64,000 nt of DNA, taken from NCBI GenBank assembly GCA_028824125.1, contig JAPPES010000151.1, positions 48,663 through 112,662 of the forward strand. Reading direction: 5' to 3'. This document shows, one piece after another, positions 26,283 through 34,809 of this stretch. This stretch comes from Candidatus Poribacteria bacterium (GTDB lineage Bacteria; Poribacteria; WGA-4E; WGA-3G). The translations under genes and the position numbers were made by a program. The notes beneath the pieces were generated by a model. The model saw only the letters and a program-made list of their open reading frames with translations. It did not search any database and had not been told where the DNA came from. The first letter of the stretch is position 1. Every line of letters starts with the position of its first letter.

Positions 26283-26807
26283 ATGAAATTCTTATGTATA
26301 GACTGCGACACAGCAATGAAATTTAAAGACGTAACCCGTCCTGAACAGGGTTCCGTCACCGCTGTTTTTGAATGTCCCGACTGTTTTACAGAGATTGCAA
26401 TGTTCCTCAATCCGTGGGAAACACAGATGTTAAAATCCTTGGACCTAAAACTCGGTGGTAGCGGCGAAGCGGCACAACCGATGCAGATGGTACGCTCACA
26501 GTTAGAGACTGCAAAACAGGATTCCATGCCAAATGTATCGTCAGAAATGGGTTCTGGAGAAACCGCAGAAGGTGGAAAGTGTCCTTTTACCGCTGTCATT
26601 TCGGACGCTTTTGAGGAAAAACCAGAATCTGAACCTGAAGGTCCAACGTGGACACCTGAGGCACTTGAGCGTTTAGAACGTATCCCAAGTTTTGTTCGTC
26701 CGATGGCAAAGATGGGTATCGAAAGTTTTGCGAAAGAAAACGGACATACCGAAATTACTGGTGAAGTGATGGATGCCGCACGAGGAAACTTCCCTGCGCA
26801 GTTCTAA
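26283..26807 (+). CDS. Zinc-knuckle protein with C-terminal PCP_red-like domain
   Basis: 174 residues; RBS TGGAG. N-terminus has two Cys pairs, FLCIDCDTAMKF and FECPDCFTEI, forming a zinc-ribbon-like or Fe site. A linker with CPFTAVISDAFEE follows. The C-terminal 50 residues (WTPEALERLERIPSFVRPMA ... EITGEVMDAAR) form a PCP_red-like domain very like those in the neighbours at 21479 and 28575. No membrane segment. Likely a small metal-binding partner in the same system. Confidence 0.78.
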   Translation: MKFLCIDCDTAMKFKDVTRPEQGSVTAVFECPDCFTEIAMFLNPWETQMLKSLDLKLGGSGEAAQPMQMVRSQLETAKQDSMPNVSSEMGSGETAEGGKCPFTAVISDAFEEKPESEPEGPTWTPEALERLERIPSFVRPMAKMGIESFAKENGHTEITGEVMDAARGNFPAQF

Positions 26808-26920
26808 TCCTAAAATGCTTGATACCCTCTCGGTTTTCGGTTATAATTAATGCACAATATTGGCAGAAGTCATAGTCTTAATCGCTGGCTACACACATAT
26901 TATGTTATAGGAGCAACATT

Positions 26921-27703
26921 ATGGCAACCAAAACAGAGAAGGAAAAACTCTCTTATGTCCCCACAGATGCACTTTATCCTGAAGAGGATGGTGAACCGAT
27001 GGCAGCAAGCGACCTTCACAGGGCACAGTTGTTTAGAACATTAAGCACACTTGAGACGCACTTCTCCCAAGATCCAACAGTCTATGTTTCTGGTGATATA
27101 TTGATGTATTACGTGCAAGGTGTACCCAATAAATCTATAGCTCCAGATGTGCTTGTCTCTTTTGGGATAGGCATGAAAAAGCGCAGAACCTACTTGGTAT
27201 GGGAAGAGGGAAAAGTGCCAGAGTTCGTGATGGAGTTCAGCAGCAAAAACACATATCACGATGACTTAACTAAAAAAATGGACATCTACGCATCACTTGA
27301 GATACAAGACTATTTCTTGTATGATGCAGAGGGGCTATATTTACCATCACAACTAATAGGTTTTGAGTTGGTTGATGGCAACTATGTTCCTATTCCACCG
27401 GATGAGAATGGTGGTATCCGTTCATCGTCCCTGGGTTTAGGTTTCCGCATGAAAGATCAGGGAATAGGTATTTATAATCCAGTTGCGGGGGGCTGGCTAA
27501 AAACACGTGCAGAAGCTGAGGCGATACGTGCAGATGTCGCTGAAGCACGTGCAGAACAAGAAGCAAACGCACGACAGAAGGAAACTACACGTGCGAACAC
27601 CGCTGAAGCACGCGCAGAACAGGAAGCCACTCGGGCGGACACTGCTGAGGCGGAAGTTGCACAACTCCGAGAACAACTTGCACGCTTACAAGCACGCTCT
27701 TAG
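26921..27703 (+). CDS. Uma2-family endonuclease-like protein with coiled-coil tail
   Basis: 260 residues. PD-(D/E)XK-type Uma2 (DUF820) fold: SIAPDVLVSFGI holds the catalytic Asp, followed by VPEFVMEFSSKNTYHDDLTKKMDIYA with the E-x-K-like pair (usual form 'E.S'). After residue 190 the chain becomes an Ala/Glu/Arg coiled coil with repeats of AEARAEQEA. These proteins are abundant in multicellular-type bacteria; in vivo role unknown. A second Uma2 gene lies at 31497. Confidence 0.8.
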   Translation: MATKTEKEKLSYVPTDALYPEEDGEPMAASDLHRAQLFRTLSTLETHFSQDPTVYVSGDILMYYVQGVPNKSIAPDVLVSFGIGMKKRRTYLVWEEGKVPEFVMEFSSKNTYHDDLTKKMDIYASLEIQDYFLYDAEGLYLPSQLIGFELVDGNYVPIPPDENGGIRSSSLGLGFRMKDQGIGIYNPVAGGWLKTRAEAEAIRADVAEARAEQEANARQKETTRANTAEARAEQEATRADTAEAEVAQLREQLARLQARS

Positions 27704-27758
27704 TCCCCTATTTGAGACGTTATTGGCAAATAGCACATCTAAAACAGGAAGAGTCGTT

Positions 27759-28073
27759 ATGAAATACGGCTTATCAGACAAGACTATTCAAAAAATACAC
27801 AGCGTTTTCAAGCAGGACCCACAAGTTGAAAAGGCGATTTTGTACGGTTCGCGTGCTATAGGCAACTATAGAAACGGATCTGATATTGACCTAACCCTCT
27901 GCGGCGAGGGGTTAACACACAGCGTACTCACAAAAATTGACTTTGATCTTGATGATCTGCTTTTACCCTATACGATAGACTTATCTGTTTTCAGTAAAAT
28001 AAACAATCCAGATATGGTTGCACAAATTGAGCGAGTTGGAGCGAACTTTTATGAGAAATCTCAGAATGTATAA
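27759..28073 (+). CDS. MNT-type nucleotidyltransferase (MntA-like), orphan
   Basis: The real start is ATG 27759 (MKYGLSDK); the track ORF's first 84 codons are an out-of-frame shadow of the Uma2 coiled coil. 104 residues with the minimal nucleotidyltransferase motif GSRAIGNYRNGSDIDLTL and a later Asp in TIDLSVF. Such proteins usually pair with a HEPN toxin as antitoxin by AMPylation. Here the next gene is a membrane protein, so the HEPN partner is missing or elsewhere. Confidence 0.85.
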   Translation: MKYGLSDKTIQKIHSVFKQDPQVEKAILYGSRAIGNYRNGSDIDLTLCGEGLTHSVLTKIDFDLDDLLLPYTIDLSVFSKINNPDMVAQIERVGANFYEKSQNV

Positions 28074-28115
28074 TTCCATACCTAATCGTCAGGCAAATCC
28101 AGCAAAAAACAAACA

Positions 28116-28574
28116 ATGCGTCATATCGTAGAACTTTTCATCCGATGTATCCATCTCATTGCAGCAATAGTCTGGTTCGGAGGTGTCGTCTTTTCAACTT
28201 TGATTGCAATGCCGATAGTTCGGCAAAACTTACCAGCACAAGACCTGTTAGAAATTCACAATAGATTTCGCCACTGGATACGATTGATGATTAATATGCT
28301 TTTACTCACAGGCGGGATTGTAATTTTTATTGTGGCATGGAATAATGACATGAAATTAAGTGCCGAATATATGATATATTCTGCTGCAAAGTTAGTCGCA
28401 TTCGGATTGATGGCACTCTTTTGGGGACTATACAGTTCACTCTATCGGCGGCACCTTGAAGCAGCACAGCCAAATAGTTCAGTTATCGTCCCACGTCACA
28501 TCAATGTTTTTGGACATTTAACGCTTTTTTCAGGATTAATTGTTTTTGCGCTTGCGTTGTTATTGAGAAATTAA
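28116..28574 (+). CDS. Four-helix membrane protein, CopD/HemJ-like
   Basis: 152 residues. Four helices; helix 1 carries RCIHLIAAIVWFGGVVFSTL, the His and W-F-G pattern shared by CopD-like and HemJ-like (protoporphyrinogen oxidase) small membrane proteins. A second His cluster occurs in EIHNRFRHWIRLM and a third in PRHINVFGHLTLF, which could ligate haem b or copper. It abuts the radical SAM gene (stop then ATG within 1 nt), so the two are cotranscribed. CopD-like copper import versus a haem-linked redox role cannot be separated here. Confidence 0.65.
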   Translation: MRHIVELFIRCIHLIAAIVWFGGVVFSTLIAMPIVRQNLPAQDLLEIHNRFRHWIRLMINMLLLTGGIVIFIVAWNNDMKLSAEYMIYSAAKLVAFGLMALFWGLYSSLYRRHLEAAQPNSSVIVPRHINVFGHLTLFSGLIVFALALLLRN

Positions 28575-29879
28575 ATGCAAAACACAAAAGTTCAGGCAGT
28601 CTCATGGAATATCACCAGATTATGCAATCTGAAATGTACGCACTGCTATCTTCCCGCGGGGTTTGTAGACACAGACGAATTCCCACAAGGGTATCACAGG
28701 GATACAGAGCTAAACCAATCAGAGTGCTTTCGTGTCATTGATGAAATAGCCGAAATCAATCCGCATATTCTGCTGATACTTACGGGTGGCGAACCGTTGT
28801 TGCGTCCCGATATTCTGGAGATTTCAAAATACGCTTCAGATACTGGATTCCTTGTTGTGATGGGAACAAACGGTGTCCTACTGAACAATGAAGTGGTTGA
28901 AAAGATGCAACAGCACGGCGTTACTGGTGCAGGTATTAGTCTTGATTCTATCCAACCGACAAATCACGACAAATTTCGGGGCATGGAAGGTGCGTGGAAA
29001 GCAACAATGAACGGTGTTGAAGCACTCAAACGCGCACAACTTGACTTCCTTGTCCAAACCTCTGTGACGCAGTGGAATTACGATGAAATCCCTGAGATTG
29101 TGGAATATGCTTATCAGTTAGGTGCAAAGGTGCTAAACCTCTATTTTCTCGTACGAACAGGTAGGGGCAAGACGGTAATGGACATCACACCTGCACAATA
29201 TGAAAAGATGCTTGAGACAATGTTTCAACTGCAGGCAAAGTATAGCGGAAAAATGCTCATCGCGGCGAAATGCGCGCCGCACTACAAACGCGTTATCTAC
29301 GAACAACAGTCCGATTCAGCCTTCCTTCAAGGCTATCCGAGTGGCACTTGCCCTTGTGGTATCTATTATTGTCGCATCAGTCCAGAAGGCGAGCTTACAC
29401 CGTGTCCGTATCTACCTGTTAGCGTTGGCAATCTCAAAAATGAGAGTTTTGTCAAACTGTGGAATGAATCGGAAACTTTTCATGACTTGCGAAATCGGGA
29501 TCTGCTGCAAGGCAAGTGTGGCGCATGCGAATTCAGAGAGGTATGCGGCGGATGTAGAGCACGTGCTTATGCCACGACTGGCAACTACCTCGCAGCAGAT
29601 GAATCTTGTGAATACCAACCCGGACAACAGGGACAACAACCTGTTCAACTTGAAAAACGGACTGCCTTTGCAACTGAACCCGATTATGATTTAAAATGGA
29701 ATGAGGCGGCGGAAAAAAGATTGAAACGTGTCCCCTCATTTGCGCGCGGCATGGTTATCAAAAGCGTTGAAAAATACGCGCGTGAACACGGTTATCGTGA
29801 AATAACGCCTGAACTTATGAAAGCGGTCAAAAAACGGTTTGATAAAACAGGCATCCCTTCTTTTCGACCGCGGCGATAG
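28575..29879 (+). CDS. Radical SAM/SPASM enzyme with C-terminal PCP_red-like domain
   Basis: 434 residues. Radical SAM cluster CNLKCTHC (residues 17-24) with WNITRLCNLKC, the style of NirJ/AhbC/AhbD haem-modifying enzymes and PqqE relatives; SAM-binding ILTGGEPLLRPD. The SPASM region holds many Cys (CPCGIYYC ... CPYLPVSVGNL ... CGACEFREVCGGCRAR), giving auxiliary Fe-S clusters. After about residue 370 a PCP_red-like domain follows (LKWNEAAEKRLKRVPSFARG). The fusion of a haem-type radical SAM core with this domain, near Mrp and haem A genes, points to tetrapyrrole or peptide-cofactor chemistry. The substrate is unknown. Confidence 0.85.
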   Translation: MQNTKVQAVSWNITRLCNLKCTHCYLPAGFVDTDEFPQGYHRDTELNQSECFRVIDEIAEINPHILLILTGGEPLLRPDILEISKYASDTGFLVVMGTNGVLLNNEVVEKMQQHGVTGAGISLDSIQPTNHDKFRGMEGAWKATMNGVEALKRAQLDFLVQTSVTQWNYDEIPEIVEYAYQLGAKVLNLYFLVRTGRGKTVMDITPAQYEKMLETMFQLQAKYSGKMLIAAKCAPHYKRVIYEQQSDSAFLQGYPSGTCPCGIYYCRISPEGELTPCPYLPVSVGNLKNESFVKLWNESETFHDLRNRDLLQGKCGACEFREVCGGCRARAYATTGNYLAADESCEYQPGQQGQQPVQLEKRTAFATEPDYDLKWNEAAEKRLKRVPSFARGMVIKSVEKYAREHGYREITPELMKAVKKRFDKTGIPSFRPRR

Positions 29880-29936
29880 AAATTTGGTGACATTAAAAGG
29901 TTTTTAAATTCAAAAGCATTTCTTTGGATTAGCAGC

Positions 29937-29972
29937 GTTTGTAGTCGCGCAATTTATTGCGCCTCTTACATT
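29937..29972. repeat. Dispersed palindromic repeat, family A
   Basis: Full copy with core GCGCAATTTATTGCGC, ending 25 nt before the phytanoyl-CoA dioxygenase start. It may sit in the 5' leader. Confidence 0.85.
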
Positions 29973-29996
29973 TTGCTTACAGAAGAGGAAACTGGT

Positions 29997-30716
29997 ATGC
30001 TAACAACAAAACAGGTGGAATCTTTTCAAGAAAACGGATACCTTATCCTTGAAAACTTGATAGATTCAGATGTAATTGATGGATGGCGTGAACAGATTTG
30101 GAAACATTTCAATTCCAGCTTAGAAACACCAGAAACATGGCCCGACAATTATGTGGTAGAAAACTTCGGTTTTTCGCCAAATTTCGGACAACTGCCTGCT
30201 ATGCAAGCGATTATTGAGCAGCTCGGCGGCGGTCAGTTTGCAGGTGGCGGTGGCTCACCCCTTGTGAAATGGCCTAATCCGGATGGGGAATGGTCAATGC
30301 CCGGGAGCGGACACATTGATGCCTACGGCCCTGGCGGCTGGAGTCCGTTTATGATGGGTGCCACAACTTACCTATATGATGTTGAACCAGGCGGCGGTGC
30401 ATTCGTCTTTTGGCCCAAAAGCCATCGGACAACGCACGAGTACTTTCTCAAATATCCTAAACAGGTTGATGGGAGTTTTAGAGATATTGAAGGGTGGGGA
30501 TGGCATACATTTTCAGATTTATCACCAGAGGGTCCGCGTGAGTTTATCGCATCTGCGGGAGATGTTGTGTTATGGCACGCATACTTGTGTCATACAGGTT
30601 CTGGCAATATCAGGAATGTCCCACGAGTTGGCATATTTGCCCGTTATCATCATAAACGGCGCGAAGAGATTAGATACGAAATTCCAGAAGACCTTTGGAA
30701 ATACTGGACAATATAA
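29997..30716 (+). CDS. Phytanoyl-CoA dioxygenase (PhyH) family protein
   Basis: ATG 29997 (MLTTKQVESF) with AGAGG upstream is preferred over the track's TTG 29973, giving 239 residues. Double-stranded beta-helix Fe(II)/2-oxoglutarate oxygenase: opening FQENGYLILENLIDSDVID, metal motif HIDAYG (H-x-D), distal His in VVLWHAYLCHTGSGNIR with the 2OG-binding Arg behind. PhyH-like enzymes are heavily expanded in Poribacteria. The substrate is unknown. Confidence 0.88.
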   Translation: MLTTKQVESFQENGYLILENLIDSDVIDGWREQIWKHFNSSLETPETWPDNYVVENFGFSPNFGQLPAMQAIIEQLGGGQFAGGGGSPLVKWPNPDGEWSMPGSGHIDAYGPGGWSPFMMGATTYLYDVEPGGGAFVFWPKSHRTTHEYFLKYPKQVDGSFRDIEGWGWHTFSDLSPEGPREFIASAGDVVLWHAYLCHTGSGNIRNVPRVGIFARYHHKRREEIRYEIPEDLWKYWTI

Positions 30717-30725
30717 GGAGGAAAC

Positions 30726-31139
30726 ATGAGCGAGCAAATTAACGTTCAAGAACGGCTCACGAGTGTTGAAGACCGCTTAGAACGTCTGGAAAGTCTACTT
30801 ACCAGCATCAATGAGAAGTTAGAGCAAACACCGCAAAACAGTGTTGCAGAATCTGAAAGCACAGAAAAGTTTCAAGAGTGGGTAACAGACTATGTCTCAA
30901 TGCGGTTACAGCAACTTGTACCAGAGACATGTGATCATCCTGCTGAAGCAGCTGTGCTGGACGGGCCTTTTCTTGACAACACCAATGTCCCTTGCACGGA
31001 AGAGGTAGTGCATCGTGTCAAACGCATTCCGATCCCATTTGTGCGAGAGATGGTTGTGCAACGTGTGGCAGAGAATGCGCGTTCCGCTCAAGTAGAACGT
31101 GTGGATATTGAATTCTTTGAAAAAGCAGCCACGTTCTGA
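30726..31139 (+). CDS. Coiled-coil protein with PCP_red-like C-terminus
   Basis: 137 residues, RBS AAGGAGG, 9 nt after the PhyH gene. Residues 5-40 form a heptad coiled coil (RLTSVEDRLERLESLLTSIN). The last 50 residues (CTEEVVHRVKRIPIPFVREM ... QVERVDIEFFEKAA) align by eye with the other PCP_red-like domains, though the first Trp is replaced by Cys. A lone TCDHP may be metal-binding. Fourth member of the set in this region. Confidence 0.68.
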   Translation: MSEQINVQERLTSVEDRLERLESLLTSINEKLEQTPQNSVAESESTEKFQEWVTDYVSMRLQQLVPETCDHPAEAAVLDGPFLDNTNVPCTEEVVHRVKRIPIPFVREMVVQRVAENARSAQVERVDIEFFEKAATF

Positions 31140-31221
31140 CAATGTAAAGCCACAGAGGAGTTCCCTCTGCCCGATTTTGATTGGAAGGACTTCTTGAAGG
31201 CTCCTGGGTTATAATGGATCC

Positions 31222-31257
31222 GTTTGTAGTCGCGCAATTTATTGCGCCTCTTACATT
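31222..31257. repeat. Dispersed palindromic repeat, family A
   Basis: Complete copy in the 350-bp intergenic stretch 31140-31496, which otherwise holds the family D palindrome and a TATAAT box. Confidence 0.85.
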
Positions 31258-31394
31258 CTGATCCGTGTTTGAATAGCAACGTGGGGTAAAACTGACCAAT
31301 AATTGTAAACTTTTCTCTAACCATATTATAGTGAAATACAAAATATATGCACACTTTTGGTCCGTGGAACCTAAACCGACAGACTGGACTGTGC

Positions 31395-31452
31395 TGTAGC
31401 ACAAACTTTTAGTTTGTGCAGTAGTGTACGCAAACTAAAAGTTTGCGCTACA
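31395..31452. repeat. Dispersed palindromic repeat, family D (paired arms)
   Basis: TGTAGCACAAACTTTTAG... followed by its near-complement ...CTAAAAGTTTGCGCTACA. Each arm is itself palindromic (GCACAAACT/AGTTTGTGC). Related copies lie at 34097 and 54803. Confidence 0.75.
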
Positions 31453-31496
31453 ATTGTGTGCAAGTAATTATAGATTTTACTATAATGGAGGCACGC

Positions 31497-32069
31497 ATGT
31501 CATCTCTTAGCGCACGAACACTCTATACACCAGAAGAATATCTTTTTATGGAACGCAAGGCGGCGCTCAAAAGCGAATATCTCAGCGGAGAGATACTCGC
31601 GATGTCAGGTGCAAGTCTTGCACATACACGCATCACATTGGACATAGCCATTGAACTTGACAACCAATTGAAAGGAAAAGAATGTGAAGTTGTTACTAAC
31701 GATTTGCGTGTGAAGACCAGCCCGATGGTTGCCTATTTCTATCCAGATGTAGTCATTTTCTGCGGTGAACCCGAACTTGAGGACGACACCTTTGACACAC
31801 TCCTCAACCCAGTCGTTATCATAGAGGTGCTTTCACCCTCAACCGAAGTTTATGACAGAGGCGAAAAATTTGAATACTATCAACAGATACCATCCTTAAA
31901 AGAATATATCCTCGTTTCACAAGACAAAGTCGACGTTGAACACTATCACCTTCAAGGGACACAGTGGAATTTAAAAGAGTTTTACGCTCTCCAGGATACG
32001 CTAACGCTTTCTTCCATCGGATGCAAACTACCTTTACGCGACATCTATACACGCGTTGATTTTGATTAA
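31497..32069 (+). CDS. Uma2-family endonuclease-like protein
   Basis: ATG 31497 (MSSLSARTLYTPEEYLFMER), 5 nt after GGAGG, replaces the track start 31443; 190 residues. Canonical Uma2 order: YTPEEYL opening, KSEYLSGEILAMSGAS, YFYPDVVIFCGEPE with catalytic Asp, then PVVIIEVLSPSTEVYDRGEKFEYYQQIPSL with the Glu and Lys of the PD-(D/E)XK site. All key residues are present. It has the typical cyanobacterial/poribacterial length. Function in vivo is unknown. Confidence 0.9.
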   Translation: MSSLSARTLYTPEEYLFMERKAALKSEYLSGEILAMSGASLAHTRITLDIAIELDNQLKGKECEVVTNDLRVKTSPMVAYFYPDVVIFCGEPELEDDTFDTLLNPVVIIEVLSPSTEVYDRGEKFEYYQQIPSLKEYILVSQDKVDVEHYHLQGTQWNLKEFYALQDTLTLSSIGCKLPLRDIYTRVDFD

Positions 32070-32100
32070 CAGTTCGTATTCCATTTAATAAGGACAAATC

Positions 32101-32475
32101 ATGGATTGGGTATTTAACACATTCTCAGAATACCTTGAAAACGACTTCAAAAAGCGGATCGGCAATCCGAATCCCTCTGTCGCTGACTTGTGGAATGCGT
32201 TTCAGGTGCTATTTCCTGCAACTTCCGCGCAGCTGTTGGTGCAGGAACCTGTGGGGAACACCGTACGGTTCAAACCGCTTGCTTTCTACTATGCAGACGA
32301 AATGGGACCATTGATTGACGCACCTTTGGATTATCTTAAACAGAATTTTGGCGGCGGTAAGTTTAAAATCAACTTCTATCACGGCATGCAGTTCATCGCA
32401 ACAATTAATTTCAAACCAGAAGGCCCAGAAATATGGCGAGATTTACCAGAAATGGAGGCTATAGGTCCCTCATGA
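32101..32475 (+). CDS. Hypothetical protein
   Basis: 124 residues, RBS AAGGA. No signal, helix or known motif. Hydrophobic strands (SAQLLVQEPVGNTVRFKPLA; KFKINFYHGMQFIATINFK) suggest a small alpha/beta protein. Its TGA overlaps the ATG of the HEAT-repeat gene (ATGA), so the two are coupled. Unknown function. Confidence 0.6.
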   Translation: MDWVFNTFSEYLENDFKKRIGNPNPSVADLWNAFQVLFPATSAQLLVQEPVGNTVRFKPLAFYYADEMGPLIDAPLDYLKQNFGGGKFKINFYHGMQFIATINFKPEGPEIWRDLPEMEAIGPS

Positions 32476-32900
32476 ATCAACAAGAGTACGGGGAATGTCC
32501 GAAGTGTGGCAATGTGAACGTCCAGCAGTTAGACGGAAATTCATGGTTCTGTTTGGATTGTGATTGGGATACTCTTAAAACAATTCCCACAGAAAATGAC
32601 GGATTACTTGCATCCTTACGTCATGGTGATATACACTCTCGACGCATTGCAGCACAATCCTTAATTAATATCGGTGATATAGAACGACATCTTGCTACCC
32701 CTTCAGATACCGAAGCACTGCTGGCAGCACTTGATGATGAGGATGCGGATGTCCGTTATTTCGTAGCAGTAGCTCTCGGCAAACTGGAAGCAAAACATAG
32801 CCTCAACAAACTTAAACAGCTGGCACAAAATGATACCTCCGCACTTGTGCGGGAAGGCGCGCAAACTGCAGTAGAACACATAGAATCGCTTTCGGATTAA
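32472..32900 (+). CDS. Zinc-ribbon HEAT-repeat protein
   Basis: Starts at ATG 32472 (MNQQEYGECPKC), overlapping the previous stop; the track start 32433 is inside that gene. 142 residues. N-terminal zinc ribbon CPKCGN...CLDCDWD, then HEAT/PBS-lyase-like repeats (LLASLRHGDIHSRRIAAQSL; ALLAALDDEDADVRYFVAVA; ALVREGAQTAVEHI). Likely a protein-interaction adaptor. Confidence 0.8.
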   Translation: MNQQEYGECPKCGNVNVQQLDGNSWFCLDCDWDTLKTIPTENDGLLASLRHGDIHSRRIAAQSLINIGDIERHLATPSDTEALLAALDDEDADVRYFVAVALGKLEAKHSLNKLKQLAQNDTSALVREGAQTAVEHIESLSD

Positions 32901-32913
32901 GGAGACCGCTAAA

Positions 32914-33981
32914 ATGGATAGAATTAAAATCGGCTATATCGGATGCGGGTTTATGGCACAAAAGGTGCATATTCCGAATTTTGCAAGTATTCCGGAATGT
33001 GAGATTGTCGGACTCGCAGAGGTGCGTTCTGAACTCGGCAAAAAAGTGCAACAGCGATTCAGCATTCCGCATCTCTATCAACACCATACTGAACTGGCAC
33101 AAAACACCGATATTGAAGCGGTCGCAGTATCCGCTGATTTCGCTTTACAGGGTGAGATCGCAAAAGATCTCTTGCGTGCCGGAAAACACGTCTTCATGGA
33201 AAAACCGATGGCTGTTTCAGTTGAACAAGCACAAGCAATCGTAGATGCCTCACAAGAATCTGGCAAAAAATTGATGGTCGGCTACATGAAACGCTATGAT
33301 GCTGGCAACGAGATTGTTAAAGAGAAGATCGCACAATTCCGTGAAACTGGTGAACTTGGACGTTTGACGTATGCCCGTAATCACGCCTTTGGCGGCGATT
33401 GGGTATGCAATCTTGATACACCGATGGACGGCACAGACGAACCCAAACCCAGCGCACCACAAAAATTCCCCGATTGGCTTCCAGAAAAATGGTGGGGCGG
33501 ATACATCGGATACCTTCAGCAGTATACACACAACATCAATCTAATGCGATGGTTTCTTGATGCTGGTGATAACGTTACCGTTAAAGCCGTTGATTTGAAT
33601 GAAAACGGATATACTGGCGTTGTTATTTTTGATATGAATGGTACACGCGTGACTCTGGAAACTGGACATGTTTCTCACTACCGTTGGGATGAGCATTCAC
33701 AAATTTATTTTCAGCACGGCTGGATTCACACCTGGGCACCGCCGCTGTTGCTAAAAAACACACCTGCAGAGGTTGAAATCTACCGCGCAGGTGAAGAACA
33801 GGAAATTACACAACCAATTCCGAGACCTTCATGGACGTGGGCATATCACAGAGAAGCAGAATATTTTATCAAAAACCTGCGTAATCCTGAACCGTTCCGT
33901 TCCTCTGCCGAAGATACACTAACGGATGTGCGGCTTTTTGAAGACATCTACCGCATCTTTGTCGCACAGCAAGAGAGCTAA
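32914..33981 (+). CDS. Gfo/Idh/MocA-family oxidoreductase
   Basis: 355 residues, RBS AAGGAGA. Rossmann motif IGYIGCGFMAQKVHIPNF at the N-terminus, then the conserved EKPMAVSVEQAQ with the catalytic Lys near residue 92 and a C-terminal alpha/beta domain. NAD(P)-dependent sugar or inositol-type dehydrogenase; the substrate cannot be told. It is 13 nt downstream of the HEAT gene. Confidence 0.9.
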   Translation: MDRIKIGYIGCGFMAQKVHIPNFASIPECEIVGLAEVRSELGKKVQQRFSIPHLYQHHTELAQNTDIEAVAVSADFALQGEIAKDLLRAGKHVFMEKPMAVSVEQAQAIVDASQESGKKLMVGYMKRYDAGNEIVKEKIAQFRETGELGRLTYARNHAFGGDWVCNLDTPMDGTDEPKPSAPQKFPDWLPEKWWGGYIGYLQQYTHNINLMRWFLDAGDNVTVKAVDLNENGYTGVVIFDMNGTRVTLETGHVSHYRWDEHSQIYFQHGWIHTWAPPLLLKNTPAEVEIYRAGEEQEITQPIPRPSWTWAYHREAEYFIKNLRNPEPFRSSAEDTLTDVRLFEDIYRIFVAQQES

Positions 33982-34096
33982 ATATTTTTTCTTAGTCGTA
34001 AAAAAACTTTGTATTCTGGCTTTGCAACATATATACTATACTCAAATCTTGCTCTGCAAAATTAGCATTATACCATTTCTGATAATCTCTCTCTTA

Positions 34097-34121
34097 TGTA
34101 GCACAAACTGTTAGTTTGTGC
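34097..34121. repeat. Dispersed palindromic repeat, family D
   Basis: TGTAGCACAAACTGTTAG followed by TTTGTGC; single arm copy in the gap before the coiled-coil gene. Confidence 0.7.
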
Positions 34122-34217
34122 CTTCCAACACGCAATTCATGAAATTCAGTGATGAGAAATTATTTTTTAGAAATGGTATTAGATTACAGTGAAGTGCGCT
34201 TCGGAGGCATTCCTATA

Positions 34218-34754
34218 ATGAAACTCAAAATATTGCTATGTCTATTCCTTATCGTGATTATATCACCGACGGCGATGACTCAAAACGATTCTGCAGATCA
34301 AGAAACGCGCCTGACCCGTATTGAAGTGACTTTGGAGCAAATGAACCACCGCATTAGCAGTATAGAAAGCGATGTAAATAGAATAGATGGTCGTTTAGAT
34401 ACGCTCATCATATCGGTTGTTGGTTTGCTCGCTGCGTCATTTATCTCTATCTTCGTTTTAATCCTTCAAATTAAAACACGACTCAGTGAAATGAATCTGA
34501 AATTCGAAACACAACTCAGTAAAATGAATTTAAAATTCGAAACACAACTCATTGAGATGAACGCGAAATTCGGTTTGCTACAGAAGGATGTTAGCATTTT
34601 AAACGAGAAAGTTGATGGGATTGAGAAACGGATTGATGGAATTGAAGAACGCGTTGATGGGTTTGAACGTCGAATTGGTGCGCAACTCAACCAAATTCAG
34701 AAGGCACTTGCCAAACAATTGGGCATGGAACTTGATGATGAAACGCTAACTTGA
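34218..34754 (+). CDS. Exported or membrane coiled-coil protein
   Basis: ATG 34218 (MKLKILLCLFLIVIISPTAM) after GGAGG gives a signal peptide and 178 residues; the track start 34149 adds a non-signal prefix. A coiled coil follows (RLTRIEVTLEQMNHRISSIE), then one helix (TLIISVVGLLAASFISIFVLIL), then a second coiled coil with direct 10-11-residue repeats (KFETQLSKMNL / KFETQLIEMNA) and KVDGIEKRIDGIEERVDGFE. Function unknown; the repeats suggest recent internal duplication. Confidence 0.7.
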   Translation: MKLKILLCLFLIVIISPTAMTQNDSADQETRLTRIEVTLEQMNHRISSIESDVNRIDGRLDTLIISVVGLLAASFISIFVLILQIKTRLSEMNLKFETQLSKMNLKFETQLIEMNAKFGLLQKDVSILNEKVDGIEKRIDGIEERVDGFERRIGAQLNQIQKALAKQLGMELDDETLT

Positions 34755-34809
34755 TGGTGTTTTATAGTAAAACCATAATTATTTACACATTACGAATCAA
34801 CGTTAAATG

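Noticed and set aside
27507-27758. Basic N-terminal region of the MntA-like ORF
   Set aside because: It is the out-of-frame shadow of the Uma2 coiled coil; the nucleotidyltransferase starts at ATG 27759.
26283-31139. Photosynthesis (bch) gene cluster
   Set aside because: Only the small PCP_red-like domain is shared; no BchL, BchN or BchB catalytic core is seen.
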